Part shown: positions 1 to 5,820 of the stretch, in pieces
Numbering within the stretch: the first letter of the stretch is position 1
How the letters are laid out: each line of letters starts with the position of its first letter
From: Betaproteobacteria bacterium
Lineage (GTDB): Bacteria; Pseudomonadota; Gammaproteobacteria; Burkholderiales; Burkholderiaceae
NCBI GenBank assembly: GCA_009921765.1
Contig: RFXC01000243.1
Coordinates: 1-5,820 of the forward strand
Direction of reading: 5' to 3'
DNA length: 5,820 nucleotides
Notes under the pieces: model-generated
What the model saw: only the letters and a program-made list of their open reading frames with translations
What the model was told of the DNA's origin: nothing
Databases searched by the model: none
Position numbers and translations under genes: made by a program

Positions 1-876
1 CTTCAGCCCGTTCGCGCCTGGTCGGCAGCCCACCTGGGCCCGCCCAGCCCCACGCTGCTCTACATGTTCAGCGGACCCGATTATCTCTACGCGCGAAATT
101 TCTTTCCCGACGCCAGCACCTATGTGCTCGCCGGCCTTGAGCCGCCCGGGCGAATGGTCCGGCCTGGCCCCCTGTCGGCAGAAGACCGTCAGCGGGGGCT
201 GGAGAACCTGCGCGAGTCGCTTCGCAGCATTCTCGATGCCAGTTTCTTCATCACCGCCGACATGCTCAAAGACCTGCAGGGGCACGCCTTTTCCGGCGTG
301 ATGCCGCTCCTCTATGTGTTTCTTGCCCGCTCCGGCATGGAAATCACCTCGGTGCGCCACCTGGGCCTCACGGAAGACGGCGGCACCGTCACGCTGCCCG
401 CACCAGCCCGCGTGCGCCCGAACGGCATTGAAATCAATTTCCGTGACCGCGAGAAGGCCGCCGACCGCAAGCTTTTCTACTTCAGCATCGATCTGTCCAA
501 TACCGGCCTCGCCGATGGCGCCTTCATCAAGTTCATCGAGCGACTGGGGCAGTCCGATGCCTTCTTCAAAAGCGCCTCCTACCTGCCCCACGCTGAAAAT
601 TTTCTGCGCATCCGCTCCACGGTCATGCAACAGAGTGTGCGCATTCTCCAGGACGACACCGGCGTGCCGCTGGCGGGCTATGACCCCAACGTCTGGCAGG
701 TCACGCCCTTTGGCCGCTACACCCGCCCCATTCAGATGTTCGACTACATGCACCAGCCCGCGCTTACCCGACTGTTTGAGCAAGCCCCCGCCGCGCCGAT
801 CAATTTCCGGCTGGGCTACGGCTATGGCATCGACACCACGGGCATTCTGCTTGCCACACGCCGCGCCCCGCGATAG
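1..876 (+). CDS. Uncharacterised conserved protein, 5'-truncated by window edge
   Basis: The frame is open from base 1 to a TAG stop at 874-876, giving 291 visible residues. No stop precedes the first visible ATG at 64, and the residues before it (ending SPTLLYMFSGPDYLYA) read smoothly into the protein, so the true start lies to the left of the window and base 64 is probably an internal methionine. I do not recognise a named domain. Visible features are an aromatic-rich N-terminal segment (FSGPDYLYARNFFP, then YVLAGLEPPG), a mixed middle part, and a C-terminal segment with YDPNVWQVTPFGRY and LGYGYG. There is no transmembrane helix in the visible part, and any signal peptide would be outside the window. 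The even, motif-like blocks and absence of stops support a real gene. It converges on the MBL gene with 28 bases between the stops, so it is a separate transcription unit and its function is unknown. Confidence 0.8.
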   Translation, partial: LQPVRAWSAAHLGPPSPTLLYMFSGPDYLYARNFFPDASTYVLAGLEPPGRMVRPGPLSAEDRQRGLENLRESLRSILDASFFITADMLKDLQGHAFSGVMPLLYVFLARSGMEITSVRHLGLTEDGGTVTLPAPARVRPNGIEINFRDREKAADRKLFYFSIDLSNTGLADGAFIKFIERLGQSDAFFKSASYLPHAENFLRIRSTVMQQSVRILQDDTGVPLAGYDPNVWQVTPFGRYTRPIQMFDYMHQPALTRLFEQAPAAPINFRLGYGYGIDTTGILLATRRAPR

Positions 877-904
877 GCAGGGCTGGCGCGGGCCTGGTCG
901 CCGC

Positions 905-1900
905 TCAGGTGGTCTGGGGCTGATGAATGCCGCCGCATTTCTCGCAGCGATATTTGCGCATCAGACCGAATAGCCGCAGCACCTCGCCCTCCTCGCGTTT
1001 TTCAAGCGGCATGCCGGCAAACTCGCGATACAGCACGTGCACGTTCACCACGATGCGTTCGCCATCGAGCCAGTGCGACCATCCATCCATGCGGATATCC
1101 CAGGCTGCGTCTTCCGCGCTCATTCCCGCATCAAACCGCTTGCGCGTTTCGTCGCGGATATACACGAAGTAGTCGCGCAGCCCCTGCAGCCCCGAACGGT
1201 CGGTGATCGGACCGTGCCCCGGCACCACCGTCTGCACATCCCAGGACATCATCAGATCGAGCGCTGCGATCCAGTTGTTCACAGGCCCCGCCCACAGGAT
1301 TGGGTGACCGTTCATGAACACGATATCGCCGGTAAAGACTGTGCTGTCCTGAGGGACCCACACCAGCACATCACCCCGTGTATGGGCCGGACCCACCTCG
1401 ATCAGGTGCACATCCTTTGAACCAACCTTCAGATCGAGACGCCCCTCGAAGGTGCGCGTGGGGGGCGTATGCCGGACTTCATCGAAGCGAAAATATCGAC
1501 CCATGGTTTCGTGCATGAACTGGGCACCAGGACCCAGTTCGCGCCAGTTCTTGACCATTGCGGCCATGTCCTCCGGGCGGCGCAGTTCCATGTCTTCAGC
1601 GCAGGCGCGCGATGCGATGATCTCGGAGTCGGCCACCAGCTGGTTGCCAAACACATGGTCCCCATTGTTGTGGGTGTTCACCACCCGGGGAATTCGCCGA
1701 GCCGCGGGCGTGGCAGCCCGCATGGAGGCCAGCATCTCGCCCGTGAGCTGCACATCGAACAGGGTGTCGACCAGCAGGCAGGTGTCGCCATCAACGATCA
1801 GGCCCGCGTTGGACCACCCCCAGGAACCATCTGGCTGAAGATAGGCCCATAGGCCATTGCCCAGATCGTGAAGCCCTTTTTGAAATTGCCAGGCAGCCAT
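905..1900 (-). CDS. MBL-fold metallo-hydrolase, last gene of the TRAP operon
   Basis: This 331-residue protein belongs to the metallo-beta-lactamase-fold hydrolase superfamily. The metal-site motifs appear in order: HNNGDH at residues 77-82 (the classic HxHxDH with Asn79 for the second His), His173 in AHTRGD, Asp192 in TGD, and His229 in PGHG. No signal peptide is evident, so it is probably cytoplasmic. An unusual C-terminal tail holds C319-x2-C322-x3-H326. The ATG at 1900 follows the dctM stop by 11 bases. A GAGGGGG Shine-Dalgarno-like run overlaps that stop, so translation is probably coupled and the gene belongs to the dctPQM operon. Members of this fold hydrolyse lactones, thioesters, beta-lactams and other substrates, and the sequence does not say which. 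A plausible but unproven role is processing of the compound imported by the TRAP system. It ends with TGA at 907-905, facing the plus-strand gene to its left. Confidence 0.93.
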   Translation of the reverse strand: MAAWQFQKGLHDLGNGLWAYLQPDGSWGWSNAGLIVDGDTCLLVDTLFDVQLTGEMLASMRAATPAARRIPRVVNTHNNGDHVFGNQLVADSEIIASRACAEDMELRRPEDMAAMVKNWRELGPGAQFMHETMGRYFRFDEVRHTPPTRTFEGRLDLKVGSKDVHLIEVGPAHTRGDVLVWVPQDSTVFTGDIVFMNGHPILWAGPVNNWIAALDLMMSWDVQTVVPGHGPITDRSGLQGLRDYFVYIRDETRKRFDAGMSAEDAAWDIRMDGWSHWLDGERIVVNVHVLYREFAGMPLEKREEGEVLRLFGLMRKYRCEKCGGIHQPQTT

Positions 1901-1911
1901 GACCTACCCCC

Positions 1912-3231
1912 TCATCGGACAAAAAACAGCGCGAGTTGCGGAAATGCGGTAACCAGAACAAGCGTGAACGTCATGGCAACCACAAAAGGAAACGATCCTG
2001 CGAACACATCATTCAGCGTAATGCCTTGCTGTTGAAGGTTGGCCTTCACGACGAAGCAGGCGACACCGAGTGGTGGCGTCAGCAACCCCACCTCCACCGC
2101 AATGACGGTCACCACGCCCAGCCAGATGATGTCGGTGCCAAAGCCGGTGAAAATGGGCAAGGCGAGCGGCACCGTGATGAGCACGATGGACCCCGAATCG
2201 AGAATGGTGCCCAGCGCGAGAATCAGCAGCAGATAGCCAATCATCACGGTCCAGAAGCTCAGATCGTTGGCCTGGACCCAGCCGGAAATGGCATTGGGCA
2301 ACCCGGATGAGGCCAGCATCGTGGCGTAGAGGTGAGCCGCCACGATCAGAAAAGAAATCGCTGCGGTGACGATTCCGGTTTCAGTCAGAATCTCGACGAT
2401 GGTCTTGCGATCCAGCGCCCGCTTGAACATGGCCAGCAGCATCGCGCACAGGGTTCCGACCGCACCCGCTTCGATCGGCGTAAACACCCCGCCATAGATG
2501 CCCCCCAGCACCGCAGCCACCAGGGACACGATGGGCGCCGCTTTCGCGATCATCACCGACACCGGCATGATGGTGTTGCCCCGGCCCACCTCGCCGTCGC
2601 CGACAAACACGAATCGCGACCGCCAGCGGGCAAAGCCACCAATCATCACGCAGTAAACCAGGGTGAGCAGCAGTCCCGGCACAATGCCTGCGGTAAAGAG
2701 ATCGCCAATTGAGGTTTCGGCCACGATGCCAAACAGGATCATGAGAAGGCTGGGCGGAATGAGCATGCCGAGCACCGAGGACCCCGCCACCACGCCCACC
2801 GCAAAACGCGGCGTATAGCCCAGTCGCAGCAACTCGGGAACCGCCACCCTGGTGAAGACCGAAGCCGACGCGATGCTGGTGCCGTTTACCGCAGCGAACA
2901 CCGCATTGGCCGAAACCGTGGCCATCCCAAGGCCACCACGAAAGGGGCGGAACAACTGCCCGGCCACATCGAACGTATCGCGCCCAATGCCCGATACGCT
3001 CACGAAAAACCCCATCATGACGAACAGCGGGATGGTTCCAAACGAATAATTGGCGATGGACTCCGTGGCCGCCTGGGCGAGCATGTTGCCGGCAATGACC
3101 CAGTCGCCCCGGATCAGCGTGAGCCCCACCACCGATACGGCCAGGAGCGAAACAGCCACATGCATGCCGGTCTGGATCAAAAGCACGATGGCCGCGATCG
3201 ACATCAACCCGATGACGGCATCAGCGCCCAT
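1912..3231 (-). CDS. dctM: TRAP transporter large permease subunit (DctM family)
   Basis: This is the membrane subunit that carries substrate across the inner membrane together with DctQ, using a sodium or proton gradient in characterised TRAP systems. From the chosen ATG it has 439 residues, the usual size for the family, and is made almost wholly of hydrophobic helices. Family signatures, in this numbering, are NGTSIASA near 116-123, GYTPRF near 138-143, MLIPPS at 157-161, FTPIEAG near 250-256, GTILDSGS near 341-348 and LLTPPLG at 383-389. Start choice: the reading frame also opens at a TTG at 3267 that overlaps the dctQ stop (TTGA), which would add 12 residues. The ATG at 3231 has AGGGAGG eight bases upstream and gives the typical DctM N-terminus leading straight into the first membrane helix, so I prefer it. 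The stop is TGA at 1914-1912. Confidence 0.96.
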   Translation of the reverse strand: MGADAVIGLMSIAAIVLLIQTGMHVAVSLLAVSVVGLTLIRGDWVIAGNMLAQAATESIANYSFGTIPLFVMMGFFVSVSGIGRDTFDVAGQLFRPFRGGLGMATVSANAVFAAVNGTSIASASVFTRVAVPELLRLGYTPRFAVGVVAGSSVLGMLIPPSLLMILFGIVAETSIGDLFTAGIVPGLLLTLVYCVMIGGFARWRSRFVFVGDGEVGRGNTIMPVSVMIAKAAPIVSLVAAVLGGIYGGVFTPIEAGAVGTLCAMLLAMFKRALDRKTIVEILTETGIVTAAISFLIVAAHLYATMLASSGLPNAISGWVQANDLSFWTVMIGYLLLILALGTILDSGSIVLITVPLALPIFTGFGTDIIWLGVVTVIAVEVGLLTPPLGVACFVVKANLQQQGITLNDVFAGSFPFVVAMTFTLVLVTAFPQLALFFVR

Positions 3232-3286
3232 GAGGACCGCCTCCCTGAGCAAGGGCAATATGCTCAATCATGCCTGGGTGCCTCCT
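3232..3286 (-). promoter_or_regulatory. dctQ-dctM translation-coupling region with two ribosome binding sites and a 16-codon frame
   Basis: Two strong Shine-Dalgarno sequences lie here on the minus strand. AGGGAGG (3246-3240) sits eight bases before the dctM ATG at 3231 and decides that start. AGGAGG (3286-3281) lies inside the end of dctQ, 13 bases before the TTG at 3267 but only nine before an ATG at 3271. That ATG opens a third-frame, 16-codon reading frame (MIEHIALAQGGGPHGR) which begins before the dctQ stop and ends with TGA at 3223-3221, just past the dctM start. It could keep ribosomes moving from dctQ to dctM, or it may be chance. The binding sites are read directly; the coupling role is inferred. 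Confidence 0.4.
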
Positions 3287-3812
3287 CAGACAGCACCGGG
3301 GGCGGCAAATGGCCAAGCGCCACCCTGACATCACGCCAGGTGTGCAGAAAATATTGAATGGCAGTGAGCCCCGCGCCGAGGCAGACAATGAAATGGACAG
3401 GCCATTTGGGCGCGGTGAACACACCCGCCGTGCCCACGTACTCGCCTTCGGTCCAGGCCTCTACGAATACCGGCGCGACAAACACCAGCATCATCAGGCA
3501 CAGCAACCCGCCAATGAGATGCTGCACGCCCTGCAGCGCATAGCCCGCGCGGGGCTTGCGCTGAAGCAAAGGCAGGATGAACACATCCGACCGGATGAAG
3601 CGCTCCACCGAGAGGGTATGCGCCAGTTGCAAAAACACGATACCTACGATCGAGAGCGCCACCAACTCGGCCACGCCTTCAATCGGCCGGTTCATGAAGT
3701 AGCGCCCCGCCACATCGGCACAGACCAGAAACATGACCAGGACAATCCAGACCGACCCTGCGCCAGCGAGCACCGCGGTCAGGCGCTGGAACAGCCCGGA
3801 GCTGGCGTTCAT
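3264..3812 (-). CDS. dctQ: TRAP transporter small permease subunit (DctQ family)
   Basis: This 182-residue membrane protein fits the small TRAP subunit that pairs with DctM and docks the binding protein. Four hydrophobic segments can be seen at roughly residues 15-33, 50-66, 97-117 and 138-156, the expected topology. The motif DVAGRYFMNRPIEGVAEL (33-50) corresponds to the conserved Arg-Tyr and Glu-Leu stretch at the end of helix 1 and start of helix 2. A segment with GEYVGTAGVFTAPKWPV (123-139) leads into helix 4, as is usual in the family. The ATG at 3812 lies only two bases after the dctP TAG stop, with AGGA-type ribosome-binding bases inside the dctP stop region, so translation is likely coupled to dctP. 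The C-terminal tail (LPPPVLSEEAPRHD) is hydrophilic and probably cytoplasmic. Confidence 0.95.
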   Translation of the reverse strand: MNASSGLFQRLTAVLAGAGSVWIVLVMFLVCADVAGRYFMNRPIEGVAELVALSIVGIVFLQLAHTLSVERFIRSDVFILPLLQRKPRAGYALQGVQHLIGGLLCLMMLVFVAPVFVEAWTEGEYVGTAGVFTAPKWPVHFIVCLGAGLTAIQYFLHTWRDVRVALGHLPPPVLSEEAPRHD

Positions 3813-3814
3813 TC

Positions 3815-4873
3815 CTATTCCTGGTCCCAGGCCCGCGCGTGCGCCACGCCCGCTGCACGGCTGAGTTCCATGTAGGTCTTGAGTGTACGAACCCCTGGCA
3901 GCCCCTTGGCCTCAGCCGCTTTGGCCCACTCCAAGGCGATGTTGGGCAGCATGGCAGCAAGCCTTGCGCGCTCGGCGGCTGTGATTGGCACCAGCTTGGC
4001 ACCCTGTGCCAGCGCGTCCCGGACGCTTTTCTCGCCGGCATCGCGGTAATACTCGGCAGATTTGGTCTCGTAGATCGGCGCCACCTCGAGAAAGGCCTGA
4101 CGTACCTCCTCGGGGAACGACTTCCACCGGCGCTCGTTCACCGTCAGACCCGAGGCGTACATGGCGCCGAACCCAACCTGATTGATGTAGGGGGCCACCT
4201 CATGAAACTTGTAGGCTGCGATGGCTGTATCAAACGTGATCACGCCATCGAACACGCCAGTCTGCATAGAGTTGTAGAAGGTGGTGAGATTGCCGGCCAC
4301 CGTGACTGCGCCAGTGTTGCGCACCCAGTTGGCTGCCTGGCCCGCAGTGCCCAGTTTGACGCCCTTGAAGTCGGCAATTCCTGGCAGCGGCTTTTTCGCA
4401 ACGATCTGATAAGCATCGGTGGTGAGCGATGCGAGGATCACCTGCTTGTGCCTGTAAATCTGCTGATTCATCTCGGGCACACGCTCGCGCAGCTGATTGA
4501 TCACCCGTGCGAGCTTGACCGGGTCTTCGGGTCCGAAGGGCGTGACGTAAGTGACCTGTTCAAGCGGCAGCCGATCAGCGTTGAACAGAAACGGCACATG
4601 TCCCACATCGGCTGCGCCGTCTTCAATGGCTTTCAGCATGGCGGGGGGCTTGGCGATTGCCCCCGCATACGATTGAGTCCAGACAATCTTGTACTTGCCC
4701 CCTGCGGCCAGACGCTTGTCGACCTCGGGGATGAACACATCGCGAATCAGCGCCACCGAACCGGTGACAGCCGGATGCCCCGATGCGACCGTGAGCTTGA
4801 TTTCCTGCTGAGCAATCGCCTGCGAACAGATCAGGCCCAACCACACAGCGATCCCGCAAGAGCGTCTGAGCAT
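3815..4873 (-). CDS. dctP: TRAP transporter periplasmic substrate-binding protein (DctP family)
   Basis: This 352-residue protein is the extracytoplasmic receptor of the TRAP importer. The N-terminus has two arginines, a hydrophobic core (IAVWLGLIC) and a likely signal peptidase I site after AIA at residues 19-21. The cysteine at 16 is not in a good lipobox, so this should be a soluble periplasmic protein. Family signs include the first beta strand KLTVASGHP, the middle segment FKGVKLGTAG (169-178) and NSMQTGVFDG (201-210), which matches the familiar 'aLqtGviDG' element. At the place where most DctP proteins have Lys-Ile-Arg, this one reads K173-L174-G175, so the arginine that normally grips the ligand carboxylate appears absent. 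The ligand is therefore uncertain, and the name dctP denotes the family, not dicarboxylate specificity. The ATG at 4873 has a GGGGGGAG ribosome-binding run close upstream. It is the first gene of the transporter operon. Confidence 0.95.
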   Translation of the reverse strand: MLRRSCGIAVWLGLICSQAIAQQEIKLTVASGHPAVTGSVALIRDVFIPEVDKRLAAGGKYKIVWTQSYAGAIAKPPAMLKAIEDGAADVGHVPFLFNADRLPLEQVTYVTPFGPEDPVKLARVINQLRERVPEMNQQIYRHKQVILASLTTDAYQIVAKKPLPGIADFKGVKLGTAGQAANWVRNTGAVTVAGNLTTFYNSMQTGVFDGVITFDTAIAAYKFHEVAPYINQVGFGAMYASGLTVNERRWKSFPEEVRQAFLEVAPIYETKSAEYYRDAGEKSVRDALAQGAKLVPITAAERARLAAMLPNIALEWAKAAEAKGLPGVRTLKTYMELSRAAGVAHARAWDQE

Positions 4874-4944
4874 GGTCTCCCCCCTGGATGATGCGCCATT
4901 GTGAAAGCGGGCCAGCGACGGCGCTACAGCTGACCTTCCGAATG

Positions 4945-4973
4945 ATTCTAGGCACTTCCAGCAGTAGGGACAA
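4945..4973 (-). promoter_or_regulatory. Candidate sigma-70 promoter for the dctPQM-MBL operon
   Basis: On the minus strand, TTGTCC (4973-4968; four of six matches to TTGACA) is followed after exactly 17 bases by TAGAAT (4950-4945; five of six matches to TATAAT). The first three bases of the -10 box are the stop codon of hpt. Transcription would start near 4938 and leave a leader of about 65 bases before the dctP ATG. The match is found by eye only and could arise by chance; its position at the correct distance from the operon adds weight. The operon could instead, or also, be read through from hpt. Confidence 0.4.
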
Positions 4974-5364
4974 GCACCGCAGACTTGCTAATCGGAACCG
5001 CGTTTGTGCATGCCGACCGCCAGCTGCAAATCATCTCGTCCAGCGAAGTGACTGTCGCTCTCGCCAGGCCATCAACCCGATCCAGCGTGCCCGGCGAGGG
5101 AACGCGGCCCGGATCGGCCCGCAGTTCCGATTCGATACGACTCAGGGCATCCGCCAGCGCCTCACATCCGAAATTTGCTGCCATGCCTGCGAGCCGATGG
5201 GCGAGCAACAGCACTTCACGGCAGTCACCGGCCTGCGCCCGCCGCGTCAGTTCTTTCGAATCGGCGATAACATGGACCTTGAGCTCTTGCAGGAGAGCAT
5301 CCAGCGCATCGGTTGGTAGTGCTTCCCGGAGGGCCTGAAGCAAGGTTTGATTGAGCAGTTCCAT
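4948..5364 (-). CDS. Histidine phosphotransfer (Hpt) domain protein
   Basis: This 138-residue, helix-rich protein resembles stand-alone Hpt proteins, which pass a phosphoryl group between receiver domains in multistep two-component relays in the cytoplasm. The core motif is LLLAHRLAGMAANFG (52-66), with His56 as the expected phospho-accepting residue. It matches the H-x-L-K-G-x-x-x-x-x-G pattern, except that Ala59 replaces the usual Lys. Helices before (about 5-45) and after (about 67-112) fit the four-helix bundle. The last 26 residues or so (CSWRSACTNAV onward) form an extra tail of no clear function. The ATG at 5364 has GGAGG seven bases upstream. It is divergent from the sensor gene at 5446 and lies 74 bases upstream of dctP on the same strand. 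This suggests a phosphorelay partner of the sensor and a possible link to transporter control, inferred from position only. Confidence 0.82.
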   Translation of the reverse strand: MELLNQTLLQALREALPTDALDALLQELKVHVIADSKELTRRAQAGDCREVLLLAHRLAGMAANFGCEALADALSRIESELRADPGRVPSPGTLDRVDGLARATVTSLDEMICSWRSACTNAVPISKSAVLVPTAGSA

Positions 5365-5445
5365 AGGTGACCTCCACCGCTGGCGTCGTCAAAGCGCCGC
5401 GCCTGGATGGCGCCGCACCTCAATTCCCTCTTGCGAGAGCATACG
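5365..5445. promoter_or_regulatory. Divergent intergenic region between hpt and the sensor gene
   Basis: These 81 bases separate two start codons that point away from each other, so promoters for both genes should lie here or extend into the genes. I see no convincing -35/-10 pair on either strand. Two small symmetrical elements are present: AGGTGACCT (5365-5373), an odd-centred palindrome overlapping the hpt ribosome-binding region, and arms GCGCC (5399-5403) and GGCGC (5409-5413) separated by five bases. Either could be an operator or a hairpin, but both are short enough to be chance in GC-rich DNA. Confidence 0.35.
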
Positions 5446-5820
5446 ATGGACCGGGGACTGAGTCAGCAAATAGCCCAGGTAAAAGGTGTGTCGCTGGGCG
5501 CCAGGATGCTTGCTTCGTTTTTGCTGGTCATGGCCCTTTCAGCGGTCGTGATCGGGCTGGTCGTCGATCATCTCCTTCGTGAAACAACGTTGTCCGAGCG
5601 AGGCGAGCAGGTCACCCGTCATGCGGAGGCCCTTGCACAGAGGATCAATACAGATGTTGAGCACAAGATTACCCACCTGGTCGTGCAAGCGAACGACCTC
5701 TGCCGCATGGGGCCAACCGAGTCCCTGACCTCCCTGCAGCACGACCTGGAGCTTCTGCAAAACTCAATGCCCAGCTACGCGTGGATCGGCTGCGCGAACC
5801 GGGAGGGCGAAGTGCTGGCC
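5446..5820 (+). CDS. Membrane sensor protein, probable histidine kinase (3'-truncated by window edge)
   Basis: From the ATG at 5446 the frame is open to the window end, giving 125 residues. A short cytoplasmic N-terminus with a basic flank is followed by one strong transmembrane helix (about 21-40, MLASFLLVMALSAVVIGLVV). A long amphipathic stretch follows (about 41-108), then the segment SYAWIGCANREGEVLA (110-125), which resembles the first strands of an extracytoplasmic double-Cache (PAS-like) sensor domain. Such N-termini occur in hybrid histidine kinases, diguanylate cyclases and chemoreceptors. The divergent Hpt gene favours a hybrid kinase, but no catalytic domain is visible. A GAGAG run sits about six bases before this ATG. 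An in-frame ATG at 5407 would add 13 residues but has no ribosome-binding site, so I prefer 5446. It probably senses a small molecule outside the inner membrane. Confidence 0.75.
   Translation, partial: MDRGLSQQIAQVKGVSLGARMLASFLLVMALSAVVIGLVVDHLLRETTLSERGEQVTRHAEALAQRINTDVEHKITHLVVQANDLCRMGPTESLTSLQHDLELLQNSMPSYAWIGCANREGEVLA

Noticed and set aside
877..904. Possible bidirectional terminator between the converging genes.
   Set aside because: Only four-base arms such as GGCG/CGCC can be paired and there is no T-run on either strand, so an intrinsic terminator is not supported.
1936..2712. Several plus-strand open frames opposite dctM.
   Set aside because: They are rich in His, Gln, Arg and Asp in the pattern expected from reading hydrophobic membrane codons in reverse, and they show no domain or ribosome binding site.
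4820..4830. Possible lipoprotein signal in DctP because of Cys16.
   Set aside because: The residues before the cysteine (Gly-Leu-Ile) do not fit a lipobox, while AIA followed by QQ a few residues later fits signal peptidase I.
3839..4891. A 350-codon open frame on the plus strand lying antisense across almost all of dctP.
   Set aside because: Dctp on the other strand is a clear family member with a signal peptide and ribosome binding site. Long antisense frames are common opposite GC-rich genes, and the antisense product shows no recognisable motif, membrane helix or ribosome binding site.
4885..4915. A TGGC-containing stretch upstream of dctP considered as a sigma-54 promoter, since TRAP/Dct loci can use sigma-54.
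   Set aside because: The required GC of the -12 element is not at the right distance from the GG of the -24 element.
5458..5466. CTGAGTCAG, an odd-centred nine-base palindrome just inside the sensor gene.
   Set aside because: It is a single short copy within codons Leu-Ser-Gln, with no second copy nearby, so chance is the simpler explanation.
5367..5582. A 71-codon plus-strand frame starting with GTG in the hpt/sensor intergenic region.
   Set aside because: It overlaps the sensor frame, which has a proper membrane helix and stays open to the window end. This frame has low-complexity content and no ribosome binding site.

Overview
This 5.8 kb GC-rich stretch looks like a proteobacterial chromosome. 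The gene types, dense packing and DctP/DctQ/DctM plus phosphorelay content recall Burkholderiales-like Betaproteobacteria, but that assignment is by style only; nothing in the window fixes the genus. There are no RNA genes, insertion sequences, CRISPR arrays or obvious signs of recent transfer.

Layout. At the left edge is the 3' part of a plus-strand gene for an uncharacterised conserved protein (1-876), whose start lies outside the window. It converges, over a 28-base gap, on a compact minus-strand operon that reads right to left: dctP (substrate-binding protein, 4873-3815), dctQ (small permease, 3812-3264), dctM (large permease, 3231-1912) and an MBL-fold metallo-hydrolase (1900-905). The spacings are 2 bases, about 32 bases and 11 bases. 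A candidate sigma-70 promoter for this operon overlaps the end of the next gene upstream, a histidine phosphotransfer (Hpt) protein on the same strand (5364-4948). Divergent from hpt, across 81 bases, begins a plus-strand membrane sensor protein (5446 to the window edge). Only its N-terminal transmembrane helix and the start of its extracytoplasmic domain are visible.

How the parts may work together. DctP, DctQ and DctM form a complete tripartite ATP-independent periplasmic (TRAP) importer driven by an ion gradient. The MBL hydrolase is translated from the same operon and may act on the imported compound or on its activated derivative. The sensor and the Hpt protein look like parts of a multistep phosphorelay that could detect the transported compound outside the cytoplasm and control the operon. 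That regulatory link, and the identity of the substrate, are inferences from gene order. The points most worth checking are the DctP pocket, which seems to lack the usual carboxylate-binding arginine; the variant metal motif and cysteine-containing tail of the hydrolase; the Hpt/sensor pair; and a tiny overlapping reading frame that bridges dctQ and dctM.
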